From: Parvularculaceae bacterium
Lineage (GTDB): Bacteria; Pseudomonadota; Alphaproteobacteria; Caulobacterales; Parvularculaceae
Length of the DNA stretch: 64,000 bases
Direction: 5' to 3'
NCBI GenBank assembly: GCA_028284065.1
Contig: JANQSJ010000010.1
Coordinates: forward strand, 186,001-250,000
Made by a program: the position numbers and the translations under genes. Under the pieces are notes generated by a model. The model made no database searches. It had not been told where the DNA came from and saw nothing but the letters and a program-made list of their open reading frames with translations. Shown piece by piece: positions 45,809 through 55,533 of this stretch. Each line of letters starts with the position of its first letter. The first letter of the stretch is position 1.

Positions 45809-47317
45809 ATGACCGAGATTCTGCCGGCGCCCGTCCCCGAGCTTTCGCCGAACACAATCGCGTATGAGACCGTTCCACTCGTGAAGCCGACGGGATTTCG
45901 AGAATACGACGCTCGCTGGCTCTTCAAGAACGAAATCAACCTGCTCGGCGTACAGGCGCTGGGCCAGGGCCTTGGGACCCTCATCAGGGAGTTCGGCGTC
46001 GCGCCAAGGATCGTCGTCGGCCATGACTTCCGCGAGTACTCCCTTTCCATCAAACAGGCGCTGACGGTCGGCCTCATGACCGCCGGCGTCGAGGTGAACG
46101 ATATCGGCCTCGCCCTCTCGCCGGTCGCCTATTTCGCGCAGTTCGATCTCGACGTCCCTTGCGTCGCCATGGTGACGGCAAGTCACAATGAAAACGGCTG
46201 GACCGGCGTCAAGATGGGCGCTGCGCGCCCCCTCACCTTCGGACCGGACGAGATGTCCCGTTTGAAAGAGATCGTGCTGTCCGGCGCATACAAATCGTTT
46301 GACGGCGGCGCATACAAGGCGGTCCCCGGCATGCGCGAACGCTATATCGACGATCTCGTCACCGGAGTGAAGATCGACCGCAAACTGAAAGTCATCGCCG
46401 CATGCGGCAACGGCACGGCGGGCGCCTATGCGCCCGAAACTCTTGAGCGGCTCGGCGTGGAGGTCGCGCCAATGGACGCCGATCTGGACTTCACGTTTCC
46501 GAAATATAATCCTAATCCGGAAGACTTGGAAATGCTGCACGCCATGCGTGACGCTGTTAAGGAGCATGGCGCGGACGTCGCATTTGGCTTTGACGGCGAC
46601 GGCGATCGCTGCGGCGTCGTCGACGATGAGGGCGAGGAGATTTTCGCCGACAAGATTGGCGTCATGCTGGCCCGCGACCTGTCCTCGGTAAACGAAAACG
46701 CGAAGTTCGTCGTCGACGTGAAGTCGACCGGCCTTTTCGCGACCGACCCGGTCCTCATCGAGAATGGCGCGGAGACGACCTACTGGAAGACCGGGCATTC
46801 CTACATCAAGCGCAAGAGCCATGACATGGATGCGCTAGCCGGCTTTGAAAAGTCGGGACACTTCTTTTTCCGGGGCGATGTCGGACGCGGCTATGATGAC
46901 GGGCTGGTCGCCGCAATCGCTATCCTCCGTATGCTGGCGCGCAACCCGGCCGAGAAACTTTCCGACATGCGCAAGGCCCTGCCCCGCACCTGGCAGTCGC
47001 CCACAATGTCGCCGAAATGCGCCGATGAAGTGAAATACGACGTTGTCGCCCGGGTTGTGAAGGAAATCGAAAGGCGCGCTGCTGCCGGCGAGCCGATCAT
47101 CAATCAGAAGATCCGCGATGTCGTGACCGTCAATGGCGTGCGCGTGACCGCCGCCGACGGCACCTGGGGACTTGTTCGGGCCTCGTCCAACAAGCCTGAG
47201 CTAGTCGTCGTCGTTGAAAGTCCAACCTCTGAGGAGGCGATGCGCGCCATGTTCGCCGAGCTTGACGAAATCCTGTCGGCGCATCCGGAAGTAGGCGCCT
47301 ACAACCAGAAGATCTGA
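45809..47317 (+). CDS. phosphomannomutase/phosphoglucomutase
   Basis: A 502-residue alpha-D-phosphohexomutase with the phosphoserine loop TASHNENG, the metal loop FDGDGDRCG, the sugar-binding EKSGHFFF and a C-terminal phosphate-binding segment RASSNKPELVV. It interconverts hexose 6- and 1-phosphates for nucleotide-sugar and polysaccharide synthesis. It matches the long alphaproteobacterial form. It is followed 3 bp later by the TraB/GumN gene, so the two are an operon. Confidence 0.93.
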   Translation: MTEILPAPVPELSPNTIAYETVPLVKPTGFREYDARWLFKNEINLLGVQALGQGLGTLIREFGVAPRIVVGHDFREYSLSIKQALTVGLMTAGVEVNDIGLALSPVAYFAQFDLDVPCVAMVTASHNENGWTGVKMGAARPLTFGPDEMSRLKEIVLSGAYKSFDGGAYKAVPGMRERYIDDLVTGVKIDRKLKVIAACGNGTAGAYAPETLERLGVEVAPMDADLDFTFPKYNPNPEDLEMLHAMRDAVKEHGADVAFGFDGDGDRCGVVDDEGEEIFADKIGVMLARDLSSVNENAKFVVDVKSTGLFATDPVLIENGAETTYWKTGHSYIKRKSHDMDALAGFEKSGHFFFRGDVGRGYDDGLVAAIAILRMLARNPAEKLSDMRKALPRTWQSPTMSPKCADEVKYDVVARVVKEIERRAAAGEPIINQKIRDVVTVNGVRVTAADGTWGLVRASSNKPELVVVVESPTSEEAMRAMFAELDEILSAHPEVGAYNQKI

Positions 47318-47320
47318 CCC

Positions 47321-48268
47321 ATGCGTACGGCGCTCGCGGCTTTCTTTACGCTCATCTGCGCCGGCGCGGCGGCGCAAGGCGCCGACGGCACAATCCGTTA
47401 TCGTCCGACTGCGGATATATCCGCAGAGCGTGACAGCACGGCCGACGCGAGCGGCCTGCCCGCCCTTTGGCGCGCCAACCGCGGCGGCGCTGACATCTAT
47501 CTTTTTGGCACTATGCATGTGCTTCCCGCCGGGACGATATGGCGCGGAGAGGCCTTCGAGGCGGCGATGGCCGATGCGGGGACGACGTTTTTTGAAACCA
47601 ATGCCGACGGCCCCCGTGCGGAGCGGGAGATGGGCCGACTGATCGAACGCTATGGCCTTTCGAAGTCCGGCCCCTTGTCCGAACGTCTGGGTGCAGACCG
47701 CTGGGCGCAGTTTTCAATGCGCGCCGAGGCGCTGGGGCTCGCCCCCGCCACATTCGAGGCATATGAACCGTGGCTCGCCATCCTCAGCCTGACGCTCGCC
47801 GCCCTAGACGAGACCGGCTTCTCCTCCGGCGAAGGCGTTGACGACGCAATCAAGACGCTCGCGCGAGAGGAAGGCGACGCCGTGCGGTATCTGGAGCCAT
47901 TGAAGACTCAGGTCTTGGCGCTCGCCAGCCTCGACGCCGGCGACGCGCTCGCCAATTTCGACGCTTCGTTGGACGATATCGCGGACCTCGAGACGGAGAC
48001 GGAGGCGCTTCTGAAAGCCTGGCGCGCCGGCGATGTAGCGAAGATCGAGGCGCTCGCCCTCGCCGACCTGCGCGCCGATGCGCCGATCGCCTATCAGGCG
48101 CTCTTCGCCGACCGAAATGAGGACTGGCTTCGCACCATCGACCGTCTCCTGAATGCGCGGGAGGACCGCGACGCTTTCGTGGCGGTTGGCGCAGGACATA
48201 TGGTCGGCCCCGACGGTCTTATTGAGCGGCTGCGGGCATCGGGCGTCGAGGTGGAGCGCCTTCAATAG
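47321..48268 (+). CDS. TraB/GumN family protein
   Basis: A 315-residue protein with an N-terminal signal peptide (LAAFFTLICAGAAAQG). The family core is FGTMHVLPAGTIWR, FFETNADGP and the C-terminal AVGAGHMVGPDGLIE. TraB-domain members are related to metal-dependent proteases (Tiki/TraB fold), with conserved Glu and His in FETN and GTMH; catalysis is unproven. It is translated just after the phosphohexomutase. Confidence 0.87.
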   Translation: MRTALAAFFTLICAGAAAQGADGTIRYRPTADISAERDSTADASGLPALWRANRGGADIYLFGTMHVLPAGTIWRGEAFEAAMADAGTTFFETNADGPRAEREMGRLIERYGLSKSGPLSERLGADRWAQFSMRAEALGLAPATFEAYEPWLAILSLTLAALDETGFSSGEGVDDAIKTLAREEGDAVRYLEPLKTQVLALASLDAGDALANFDASLDDIADLETETEALLKAWRAGDVAKIEALALADLRADAPIAYQALFADRNEDWLRTIDRLLNAREDRDAFVAVGAGHMVGPDGLIERLRASGVEVERLQ

Positions 48269-48278
48269 CGGCGCAAAC

Positions 48279-49304
48279 CTAGCCGGCCGCCGCGACAACC
48301 GCAGCGTCGCCGGCTTCAATGAGCGCCGCTTCAAAGCGCGGACCGCACGCATCCCAAGCGCGCGCAACAACGTCGGGCGACGTCGCGGCGCCGTCTTCCG
48401 TCAGCATGCGGCGCCACTCCCGTGCGCCAGGCAGTCCATGGGCGAGCCCCTGCATGTGCCGCGTCACGTGGTGCGGCTTAACGCCTCCGGCGGCGGCCCT
48501 GCGCACATAGGCGTCCATCGCCGCGACCACGTCCCGCAGCGCCGGCCGCAGGCCCGCCTCGCCGCAGACCCGCGCATCCACTTCCGCGAGCAGCCGTGGC
48601 GCGCCATAGGCCGCACGGCCGAGCATAACGCCGTCTAAATGCGAAAGATGAACGAGGCAGTCATCGATTGACGCAAGGCCGCCGTTCAGGATGACCGTCA
48701 GGTCTGGTCTCTCGCGCTTCAGGCGTTTCACGAGCCCATAGTCCAGCGGCGGGATCTCGCGATTTTCCTTCGGGCTGAGGCCCTGCAGCCACGCCTTCCG
48801 CGCGTGCACGATAAAGACGCCGCAGCCGGCCTCCGCCGAGCGCGCCACGAGATCGAACAGGCTTTCGTCGGGGTTCTGATCGTCAACGCCGATCCGGCAT
48901 TTGACCGTGACCGAAACGTCGACCGCCGCGCGCATCGCCGCAACGCAGTCCGCCACAAGGCCGGGCGTCTTCATCAGGCAGGCCCCGAAGGCCCCATCCT
49001 GCACCCGGTCCGACGGACACCCGACATTAAGATTGATCTCGTCGTATCCTTCGTCCTCGCCAATGCGCGCCGCCGCTGCGAGCTTCCCTGGATCGGACCC
49101 GCCAAGCTGCAGCGCCACAGGATGTTCGATGGGGTCGAAGCCAATCAGCCGATCCCGGTCCCCATGCAGAACGGCGTCCGCAGTCACCATCTCCGTGTAG
49201 AGACGCGCGCGCTTTGTCAGTAAACGGTGAAAATAGCGGCAATGGCGGTCCGTCCCGTCCATCATGGGCGCCACGCAAAACCTATATGATTGATTTTCCT
49301 GCAT
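48279..49304 (-). CDS. dusA: tRNA-dihydrouridine(20/20a) synthase DusA
   Basis: A 341-residue FMN-dependent TIM-barrel enzyme that reduces U20/U20a in tRNA. Seen are FCVAPMMDGTDRHCR, LQLGGSDP, the catalytic Cys in NVGCPSDRVQDG, FIVHARKAWLQG, and the C-terminal helical domain (PHHVTRHMQGLAHGLPGAREWR, cited in part). ATG 49304 gives the family start (MQENQSYRFC); the frame extends upstream without similarity. It follows hypE on the same strand after 273 bp. Confidence 0.96.
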   Translation of the reverse strand: MQENQSYRFCVAPMMDGTDRHCRYFHRLLTKRARLYTEMVTADAVLHGDRDRLIGFDPIEHPVALQLGGSDPGKLAAAARIGEDEGYDEINLNVGCPSDRVQDGAFGACLMKTPGLVADCVAAMRAAVDVSVTVKCRIGVDDQNPDESLFDLVARSAEAGCGVFIVHARKAWLQGLSPKENREIPPLDYGLVKRLKRERPDLTVILNGGLASIDDCLVHLSHLDGVMLGRAAYGAPRLLAEVDARVCGEAGLRPALRDVVAAMDAYVRRAAAGGVKPHHVTRHMQGLAHGLPGAREWRRMLTEDGAATSPDVVARAWDACGPRFEAALIEAGDAAVVAAAG

Positions 49305-49577
49305 TTTTAATAGATTGAATGAACTAGGCGGCCAACCTGCGCATTCGCGCCCACTTACGTCCCATGTCCTAGCCTTCAGTCTCTCGCCGTCGCTGCACAT
49401 ATAGCGCACACGGCCTGACCTCAAGAATGGCCTCATCCAAGAAACTAATGTCTGGAAACAGGCGCGCTGAGCCCAACGCCGGGACTTAGGAGACCACGCG
49501 TTGGATCGATCCGGGCCGGAACGCCTCGAAGCTCGCTCCACGCCTATTGCAAACTTGTCCCAAGCGGATGGCGCCGT
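49305..49577. promoter_or_regulatory. gap between hypE and dusA, probably holding the dusA promoter
   Basis: No gene or clear terminator is seen. On the minus strand a weak TTGAGG / TATATG pair with about 15-bp spacing lies roughly 100 bp before dusA, and AT-rich sequence precedes the ATG. These are poor matches, so the promoter position is uncertain. Confidence 0.2.
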
Positions 49578-50645
49578 TCAACAGATGCGCGGCAGCGGAT
49601 CGCCGGTAAGCCAGTCCACCAGCCTCTTGCCGCCGAACGCTGTCTCCATCTGCACGAAGCCGTCAGGGTCGTCGACGATCTCCCCGATAATCGCAGCCTC
49701 GCGGCCAAGCGCATGGCCGCGCATCGCCGCGAGCGCCGCGTCCGCCTCGGACGCCTCAACAACGGCTATCAGCTTGCCCTCATTGGCGAGATAGAGGGGA
49801 TCGACGCCGAGAAGTTCGCAGGCCGCGTCAACGGTCTTCCGTATTGGGATCGCCGTTTCACGCAATAAAGCGCCGACGCCGCTCGCTCGGCAGATTTCGT
49901 TGACGGCGGTCGCCAGCCCGCCGCGCGTCGGATCCCGCAACGTCTTTACGCCTGGCGCTGCTGCGATGAGATCAGCCACGAGCCCGTGCAAGGCGGCGGT
50001 GTCGCTTTCAAACGGCGCGCTCATGGGCAATGCTTCGCGAGCGGATAGTATGGTGACGCCATGGTCCCCGACGGTTCCCGACACCAGGATGACGTCGCCT
50101 GCCTGCGCGCGATCCGCGGCCGGCGGCGTTTTGACGGCGTCCGGGATCGCGCCGAGGCCAGTAGTCGTGATGAAGACGCCGTCGCCCTTCCCCTGCTCTA
50201 CGACCTTGGTGTCGCCAGCGACGATGCGAACGCCGGCGTCCGCTGCGGCGACGGCCATTGACTGGACGATGCGTTTCAGATCGGCGAGCGGGAAACCCTC
50301 TTCGAGAATGACGCCCGCTGTCATGTCCGTTGGGACTGCGCCCGCCATGGCGACGTCATTGATGGTGCCGTGGACGCTGAGCGCGCCGATGTCCCCACCC
50401 GGAAAGAACAACGGACTAACCACATGGCCATCGGTGGCGACGACCATGCGCGCGGCGCCTTCGATGCGGGCCTGATCATCGCCTCGGTCCAGCAGGGGGT
50501 TGTCGAAAGCAGGCCGAAATAGCTCTTCGAAGAGTTGCGCTGAGGCCTTGCCGCCCGCGCCATGGGTAAGGTCGACCGCGCCGCGCTTAAAATCGAGCTT
50601 CTTCGCGAACAGTCGGCGCCCGTCCGCGTCGTGTCGGCCCGCCAT
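49578..50645 (-). CDS. hypE: hydrogenase maturation carbamoyl dehydratase HypE
   Basis: A 355-residue PurM-like protein ending in the diagnostic PRIC with the C-terminal Cys that receives the carbamoyl group and becomes thiocyanate for the Fe(CN)2CO ligand set. Also seen are LTHGAGGKASAQL, FFPGGDIGALSVHGTINDVAMAG (in pieces) and LRDPTRGGLAT. ATG 50645 with AGGGGGACC was chosen. Last gene of the hyp/hup run. Confidence 0.97.
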   Translation of the reverse strand: MAGRHDADGRRLFAKKLDFKRGAVDLTHGAGGKASAQLFEELFRPAFDNPLLDRGDDQARIEGAARMVVATDGHVVSPLFFPGGDIGALSVHGTINDVAMAGAVPTDMTAGVILEEGFPLADLKRIVQSMAVAAADAGVRIVAGDTKVVEQGKGDGVFITTTGLGAIPDAVKTPPAADRAQAGDVILVSGTVGDHGVTILSAREALPMSAPFESDTAALHGLVADLIAAAPGVKTLRDPTRGGLATAVNEICRASGVGALLRETAIPIRKTVDAACELLGVDPLYLANEGKLIAVVEASEADAALAAMRGHALGREAAIIGEIVDDPDGFVQMETAFGGKRLVDWLTGDPLPRIC

Positions 50646-50653
50646 GGGTCCCC

Positions 50654-51799
50654 CTACTCCGCCGCAGCGAGGCGCGGGGCCACGCCGCGAAACCGGCCAT
50701 AGAGGTAATAGGCCGCGCACGCGCCTTCAGGCGACACCATGCATGAGCCGAGAGGATGCTCCGGCGCGCAGGCTGTTTCAAACACGGCGCATTGCGCCGG
50801 CGTCTTCTCGCCGCGCAAAATCTCCCCGCAGGCGCACGCCTTGTGGTCCGGGCGCGAGGCATACTGAAGGTCGAATTTAACCTCCGCATCAAAGCCTTCA
50901 TAGGCAGGCGCAAGCTTCAGCGCGCTTTCAGGGATGGTTCCGAGCCCGCGCCATTCAAAGGCGTCGCGAAGCGCGAAAACCTCGTCGCACAGCGCCTGCG
51001 CCGCAGCGTTGCCGCCCGGCCGCACGGCGCGTGCGAACGCGTTTTCGACCTGCGCCTCACCCTTGTTCGTCTGGCGAACGAGGAGATGTATCGCATTCAG
51101 AAGATCATTCGGCTCGAACCCTGAAATCACGATCGGCTTGTCCCATTTCCGCGCCGGCGCCTCATAGGCTTCCGCGCCGATAATGGTGGAGACGTGCCCC
51201 GGCCCAACAAAACCGTCGAGGCGCGCGCGCGATTCAGCCGACCCCGTGGTCATGATCGCGTCGATTGCGGCGGGCGTCAGCACATGATTGCAGAGGATGG
51301 AGAAATTCTTGAGGCCCCCTGCGGCCGCAGCCTTCACCGCCGCGGCGGTCGGCGGCGTCGTTGTTTCGAAGCCGATGGCGAATAGGACGACCTCTCTGTC
51401 GGGATTGTCCCTCGCAAGCTCCACAGCCTGGGCGGTCGAGTAGATCATTCGCACGTCGCCGCCGCGCGCCTTCGCCGTCAGGAGGGAAACGCCGCCGGTT
51501 CCCGGCACCCGCATCATATCGCCATAGGTGGCGAGAATAACCTCGGGCCGCGTGGTCACTAGCTCCACCGCCAGATCAAGTCGGCCCACGGGAAGCACGC
51601 AGACAGGGCAGCCGGGCCCGTGCACCATCCGGATGTTGGGCGGCAAAAGGTCTTCCAGCCCGAACCGGCAAAGCGCATGGGTGTGGCCGCCGCAGAATTC
51701 CATGAACGCATAGCTGCGGGTTGGGTCGACCTCATCGGCGATTCGCGCGGCGATCGAGCGCGCCGCCGCCGGATCACGGAATTCGTCAACATACTTCAT
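50654..51799 (-). CDS. hypD: hydrogenase maturation protein HypD
   Basis: A 381-residue iron-sulfur scaffold for Fe(CN)2CO assembly with HypC. The conserved Cys motifs are EFCGGHTHA, GPGCPVC and the C-terminal Fe4S4 region (CACGEILRGEKTPAQC, with Cys further on). It starts 8 bp upstream of hypE and overlaps hypC by ATGA. Confidence 0.97.
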   Translation of the reverse strand: MKYVDEFRDPAAARSIAARIADEVDPTRSYAFMEFCGGHTHALCRFGLEDLLPPNIRMVHGPGCPVCVLPVGRLDLAVELVTTRPEVILATYGDMMRVPGTGGVSLLTAKARGGDVRMIYSTAQAVELARDNPDREVVLFAIGFETTTPPTAAAVKAAAAGGLKNFSILCNHVLTPAAIDAIMTTGSAESRARLDGFVGPGHVSTIIGAEAYEAPARKWDKPIVISGFEPNDLLNAIHLLVRQTNKGEAQVENAFARAVRPGGNAAAQALCDEVFALRDAFEWRGLGTIPESALKLAPAYEGFDAEVKFDLQYASRPDHKACACGEILRGEKTPAQCAVFETACAPEHPLGSCMVSPEGACAAYYLYGRFRGVAPRLAAAE

Positions 51800-52041
51800 G
51801 AAACGTCTCCGTAAGCGGACGGCTCACCCGCCGTCTCTTCGCCCCGCATGGCGTCGATCTGCTCCGCCGCGATGTCGGGATCGACCCGCGAAAGCGCATA
51901 ACCCACGTGAACGACGACGAAATCGCCGACGCCGACGCCATCCAGAAACGCGAGCGACACCGGCGCCTCGACGCCGTCGAGATTGACGGTCGCCATGTCT
52001 CCATCGAGCGCGACGACCTCAGCTGGCAGGGCAAGGCACAT
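51796..52041 (-). CDS. hypC: hydrogenase assembly chaperone HypC
   Basis: An 81-residue protein beginning MCLALPAEVVAL; Cys2 binds the iron ligand complex carried with HypD to the large subunit. ATG 52041 has GGGAGGAGCC upstream. It overlaps the hypF end by 23 bp and the hypD start by 4 bp, so the three are coupled. Longer readings of the frame do not match the family. Confidence 0.96.
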   Translation of the reverse strand: MCLALPAEVVALDGDMATVNLDGVEAPVSLAFLDGVGVGDFVVVHVGYALSRVDPDIAAEQIDAMRGEETAGEPSAYGDVS

Positions 52042-54322
52042 TGGCTCCTCCCGTCTCGACTTCGAGGATGGAGAGCGCCGCCACATAGGCTTGTCCGAGG
52101 CTGAGGCCCCCATCATTCGCCGGCGCAAGGCGCGGCAGAACCGCTTCAACGCCGCGCGCCGAAAACTCCATCGCTAGACATTCCGCCAAAACGCGGTTTT
52201 GCAGGCAGCCGCCGGACAATGCGACGCGGGCCGGCGTTCCGTGCGCTGCGACGGCCGCTGCCCCCCACTCCGCAAGGCCCGCCGCCAGAGTCCCATGAAA
52301 GAGGTTCGCGCCAGCGCGTGGATCGACGTCGCAAAGCGCCGCGAGCAGTGGCCGAAAGTCGAGAAAGCCGCCCTGAATACGCCAGCCATCCGGGAGAATG
52401 GCGGGACCGTCCGCCAGCGCCTCCAGGGCCATCGGCGCTTCGCCTTCATAGGTCGCATGCGGAACGACGCCAAGAAGTCCGCAGGCGGCGTCGAAAAGCC
52501 GTCCGGCGGAGGACGTCATCGGCGCGTTGACGTTACGCTCCAGCATGGCGGCGATTGTCGACGCGCCATGTTCAGCCGCAAATCGGCGCTCAATGTCGTC
52601 GCCCCGGCCGATCGCGTGGAGCGCCGCCGCCCCCATGCGCCAGGGCGCGCGCGCGGCCTTGTCGCCGCCCGGCTGCGGCAGCGGCGAAAGCGCGCCGAGC
52701 CTTTCAAATTGCGGACCATCGACGAGCAGCAATTCCCCGCCCCAGCTCGATACGCCATCAGCGCCAAGGCCAAATCCGTCAAGCGCCAGCCCGACGATCG
52801 GTCCTTCAATCTGAGACTCGGCGACGACAGCGGCGATATGGGCGTGGTGGTGCTGCACGCGAACCACCGGCGCGCCGAAGCCTACAGCGCGGCGGGTTGA
52901 CAGAAAATCAGGATGTAGATCGCACGCGACGACAGCCGGCTCCACTTCAAGGATCGACAGGAGGTGCGCCACGGTCTCGTCGAAGAATTGAAGCGTGGCG
53001 GAGTTGTCGAGGTCGCCGATGTGCTGGGACAGATACGCCTCGTCGCCGCGGACAACGCATACGGTGTTTTTCAAATGGCCGCCTAGGGCGAGGGTCGGCG
53101 GCAGCGATCGCGCAAGTCTGACTGGCTCCGGCGTCGCGCCGCGCGCCCGCCGCAAGTACGCCGGCGCGCCGGCGATCTGGCGCATAACGCTGTCGTCGCA
53201 ACGCGTAACGATGTCCCGGTCATGATCGACAATGGCGTCGGCAATGCCGCCAAGACGGACGCGCGCTTCGTCATTGTCACGCACCAATGGCTCGCCGCCT
53301 GGATTGGCGCTCGTCATGACGAGCGCGAAGTCTTGCGGCGCGTCGAGCCAATTGGTTCCTACGGGCCGGCCCGCCGCCTCGTGGAACAAGAGATATTGAA
53401 GCGGCGTATAGGGAAGAAAGAGCCCGACGCTCGGCAGGCCGTTGGAGACGCCGGACGCCAAACCGTTCGAAGGCTTCGCCGCGCAAATAACAATGGGCCG
53501 GCGGCGGTCGGCGAGCATGCCAGCCTCGACCACGGAAACTTCCGCCAGAGCGCGCGCCGAAGCGGGTCCCGCAACCATAACCGCGAAGGGTTTACCGTCG
53601 CGGGCCTTTAGGCGCCTGAGGCGCGCGACAGCCGCTTCATTGTGCGCGTCGCAGGCGAGGTGAAAGCCGCCCAGCCCCTTGATGGCGACGATGTCGCCAT
53701 CAGTAAGGCGGGCGACAATCTCCGGAATACCTATCGAAAGCTGCGGTCCGCAGTCCGGGCATGCGTTCGGCTGCGCATGAAAGCGGCGATCCGCCGGATC
53801 TTCGTACTCCGCCGCGCAAGGCCCGCACATGCCGAACGCCGCCATGCTTGTCTGCGCGCGGTCATAGGGCAATGCGCGGGTGATCGTGTGGCGCGGGCCG
53901 CAATTCGTGCAGTTCGTGAACGCGTAAAGATGACGGCGATCCCCCGGATTGAAGATCTCCTCAAGACACTCCGGACACGTCGCGATATCGGGCGTCACCA
54001 TGGTGCGCGCCGCCCCGCCCCGCGCGCTCTTCCTTATCTCGAACGTCCCTTCGCCAAGGGGCGCAGTTTCTGTCAGCTCAAAGGCGTCAATGCGGGCGAG
54101 CGGCGGCGCGTCTTCCCTCAGCCGGCGGGCAAATCCATCTGCTTTCGAGCCTTCTATCTCGATCAACACGCCCTCTTCGTCGTTCAGGACGAAACCCGAA
54201 AGCCCAAGCTCGCGGGCGAGGCCCCAGACGAACGGCCGGAACCCGACGCCCTGCACTGCGCCGCGCACCCTTATCCGTTGGCGGACGACGGTCCCTGGGG
54301 ATATGAAGGCGCCGTCAGGCAT
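52019..54322 (-). CDS. hypF: carbamoyltransferase HypF
   Basis: A 767-residue multidomain enzyme. The acylphosphatase domain is N-terminal (RGAVQGVGFRPFVWGLA), the two zinc fingers follow (CPECLEEIF, CTNCGPRHTI, CGPCAAEYE, CPDCGPQLS), then the YrdC-like domain and the C-terminal Kae1-like domain (HHHAHIAAVVAE, LSGGCLQNRVL). It makes the carbamoyl-AMP used to build the CN ligands. Normal length. Seven bp from hypB. Confidence 0.97.
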   Translation of the reverse strand: MPDGAFISPGTVVRQRIRVRGAVQGVGFRPFVWGLARELGLSGFVLNDEEGVLIEIEGSKADGFARRLREDAPPLARIDAFELTETAPLGEGTFEIRKSARGGAARTMVTPDIATCPECLEEIFNPGDRRHLYAFTNCTNCGPRHTITRALPYDRAQTSMAAFGMCGPCAAEYEDPADRRFHAQPNACPDCGPQLSIGIPEIVARLTDGDIVAIKGLGGFHLACDAHNEAAVARLRRLKARDGKPFAVMVAGPASARALAEVSVVEAGMLADRRRPIVICAAKPSNGLASGVSNGLPSVGLFLPYTPLQYLLFHEAAGRPVGTNWLDAPQDFALVMTSANPGGEPLVRDNDEARVRLGGIADAIVDHDRDIVTRCDDSVMRQIAGAPAYLRRARGATPEPVRLARSLPPTLALGGHLKNTVCVVRGDEAYLSQHIGDLDNSATLQFFDETVAHLLSILEVEPAVVACDLHPDFLSTRRAVGFGAPVVRVQHHHAHIAAVVAESQIEGPIVGLALDGFGLGADGVSSWGGELLLVDGPQFERLGALSPLPQPGGDKAARAPWRMGAAALHAIGRGDDIERRFAAEHGASTIAAMLERNVNAPMTSSAGRLFDAACGLLGVVPHATYEGEAPMALEALADGPAILPDGWRIQGGFLDFRPLLAALCDVDPRAGANLFHGTLAAGLAEWGAAAVAAHGTPARVALSGGCLQNRVLAECLAMEFSARGVEAVLPRLAPANDGGLSLGQAYVAALSILEVETGGANVPCPAS

Positions 54323-54328
54323 TCCGCC

Positions 54329-55189
54329 CTACTCCGCGGCCTCGCGGCGCGCGCCCGCCTCGCTCCGCAGCCAGGCGAGCCAGTAGCCGAGCCCCGGCGC
54401 CGCCTCCACTGACGCGGAAACATAATCAAGGTTCGGCCGCACACGCCGGGCGTTGGCGACCAGCGCCTCCACATCGAAGCGCAGATGCGGCAGGAGGTCC
54501 GTCTTGGTGACGACGAGCAGGTTCGCGCTCGCGAACATGTCCGGGTACTTCAGCGGCTTGTCCTCACCCTCGGTAACAGAAGCGAGAACCGCTCGCCGCG
54601 CCTCGCCGAGGTCAAAAGAGGCCGGACAAACCAAGTTTCCGACATTCTCGATAAAGAGAAAGCCGCCGGCAGACTGCGGGAGCGCCGCGTAAGCGTCACG
54701 CACCATTTCCGCATCGAGATGGCAGCCCTTGCCGGTGTTTACCTGAACGGCGGGCACGCCTGTCTCGCGTATGCGCGCCGCGTCGTTCGACGTCTGCTGA
54801 TCGCCTTCAATCACCGCGATGGGAAATTCGTCCCTTAGGGCGTTGATGGTCTCGACAAGGAGCGTCGTCTTGCCCGCGCCGGGGCTCGACATAAGGTTGA
54901 TGGCGACGACGCCGTCCGCCTCAAAACGCGCGCGATTCGCGGCGGCGATCTCGTCATTCTTGGAGAGAAGCCTCCGTTCAATGTCGACGAGGTCGCCGTC
55001 CGCAACGCCCGGAAGCGATGCGCCCGCCTCGCCCGCGCCGAAGTCGAGCGCCCCGGGCGCGCCCGCCGGAGCGTTGGCGTGGCGATGATCGTGATGATGG
55101 GCGTGCGCTTGCTCATGCGCATGAGCAGATTTCGCATCGCCCGCGTCGAGTTTAGCGCCGTCGCCGTCGCAACCGCAAACCGTGCACAT
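54329..55189 (-). CDS. hypB: hydrogenase nickel incorporation GTPase HypB
   Basis: A 286-residue GTPase. The N-terminal MCTVCGC motif is a nickel site and a His-rich stretch (HAHEQAHAHHHDHRH) stores metal. The G domain has SPGAGKTTLL, EGDQQTSNDA and LVVTKTDLL. Together with HypA it delivers nickel to the large subunit. ATG 55189 has TGGAGGTACAC upstream; longer frame rejected. Confidence 0.97.
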   Translation of the reverse strand: MCTVCGCDGDGAKLDAGDAKSAHAHEQAHAHHHDHRHANAPAGAPGALDFGAGEAGASLPGVADGDLVDIERRLLSKNDEIAAANRARFEADGVVAINLMSSPGAGKTTLLVETINALRDEFPIAVIEGDQQTSNDAARIRETGVPAVQVNTGKGCHLDAEMVRDAYAALPQSAGGFLFIENVGNLVCPASFDLGEARRAVLASVTEGEDKPLKYPDMFASANLLVVTKTDLLPHLRFDVEALVANARRVRPNLDYVSASVEAAPGLGYWLAWLRSEAGARREAAE

Positions 55190-55191
55190 GT

Positions 55192-55533
55192 TCAGTGTAC
55201 CTCCAGTGATCTGACGACCATGTCGTCGCCGCCAATGACAAAAAGCTGATGCGAGCCGCATTCCGGACAGGCCGCGCCCCGCGCGGCGATCTCCACCTCG
55301 GCTTCGCAGGAGAAGCAGCGCGCTTGGCCGGGCGGCGTTTCGATTTCTAGCGAGGCGCCGGCGGCGATGGTGCCGCTTGCGACCGCGTCGAAGCTGAATT
55401 CAAGCGCGCGCGGATCGACGCAGGAAAGCGCGCCGATCTCCAACACGATCTTCTTCACGCCGGCGACTGCGCGCGCGGCGGCTTCGTCCTCCACGATCTT
55501 CACAACGCTGCGGGCGAGCGCGAGTTCATGCAT
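55192..55533 (-). CDS. hypA: hydrogenase nickel incorporation protein HypA
   Basis: A 113-residue metallochaperone with the N-terminal MHELALARSVV (His2 for nickel) and a zinc knuckle with CFSC and CPEC pairs. It starts 8 bp inside the end of hupK (55526-55533 overlap) and is followed by hypB after 2 bp. The long in-frame extension to 55674 is rejected because MHEL is the family start. Confidence 0.96.
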   Translation of the reverse strand: MHELALARSVVKIVEDEAAARAVAGVKKIVLEIGALSCVDPRALEFSFDAVASGTIAAGASLEIETPPGQARCFSCEAEVEIAARGAACPECGSHQLFVIGGDDMVVRSLEVH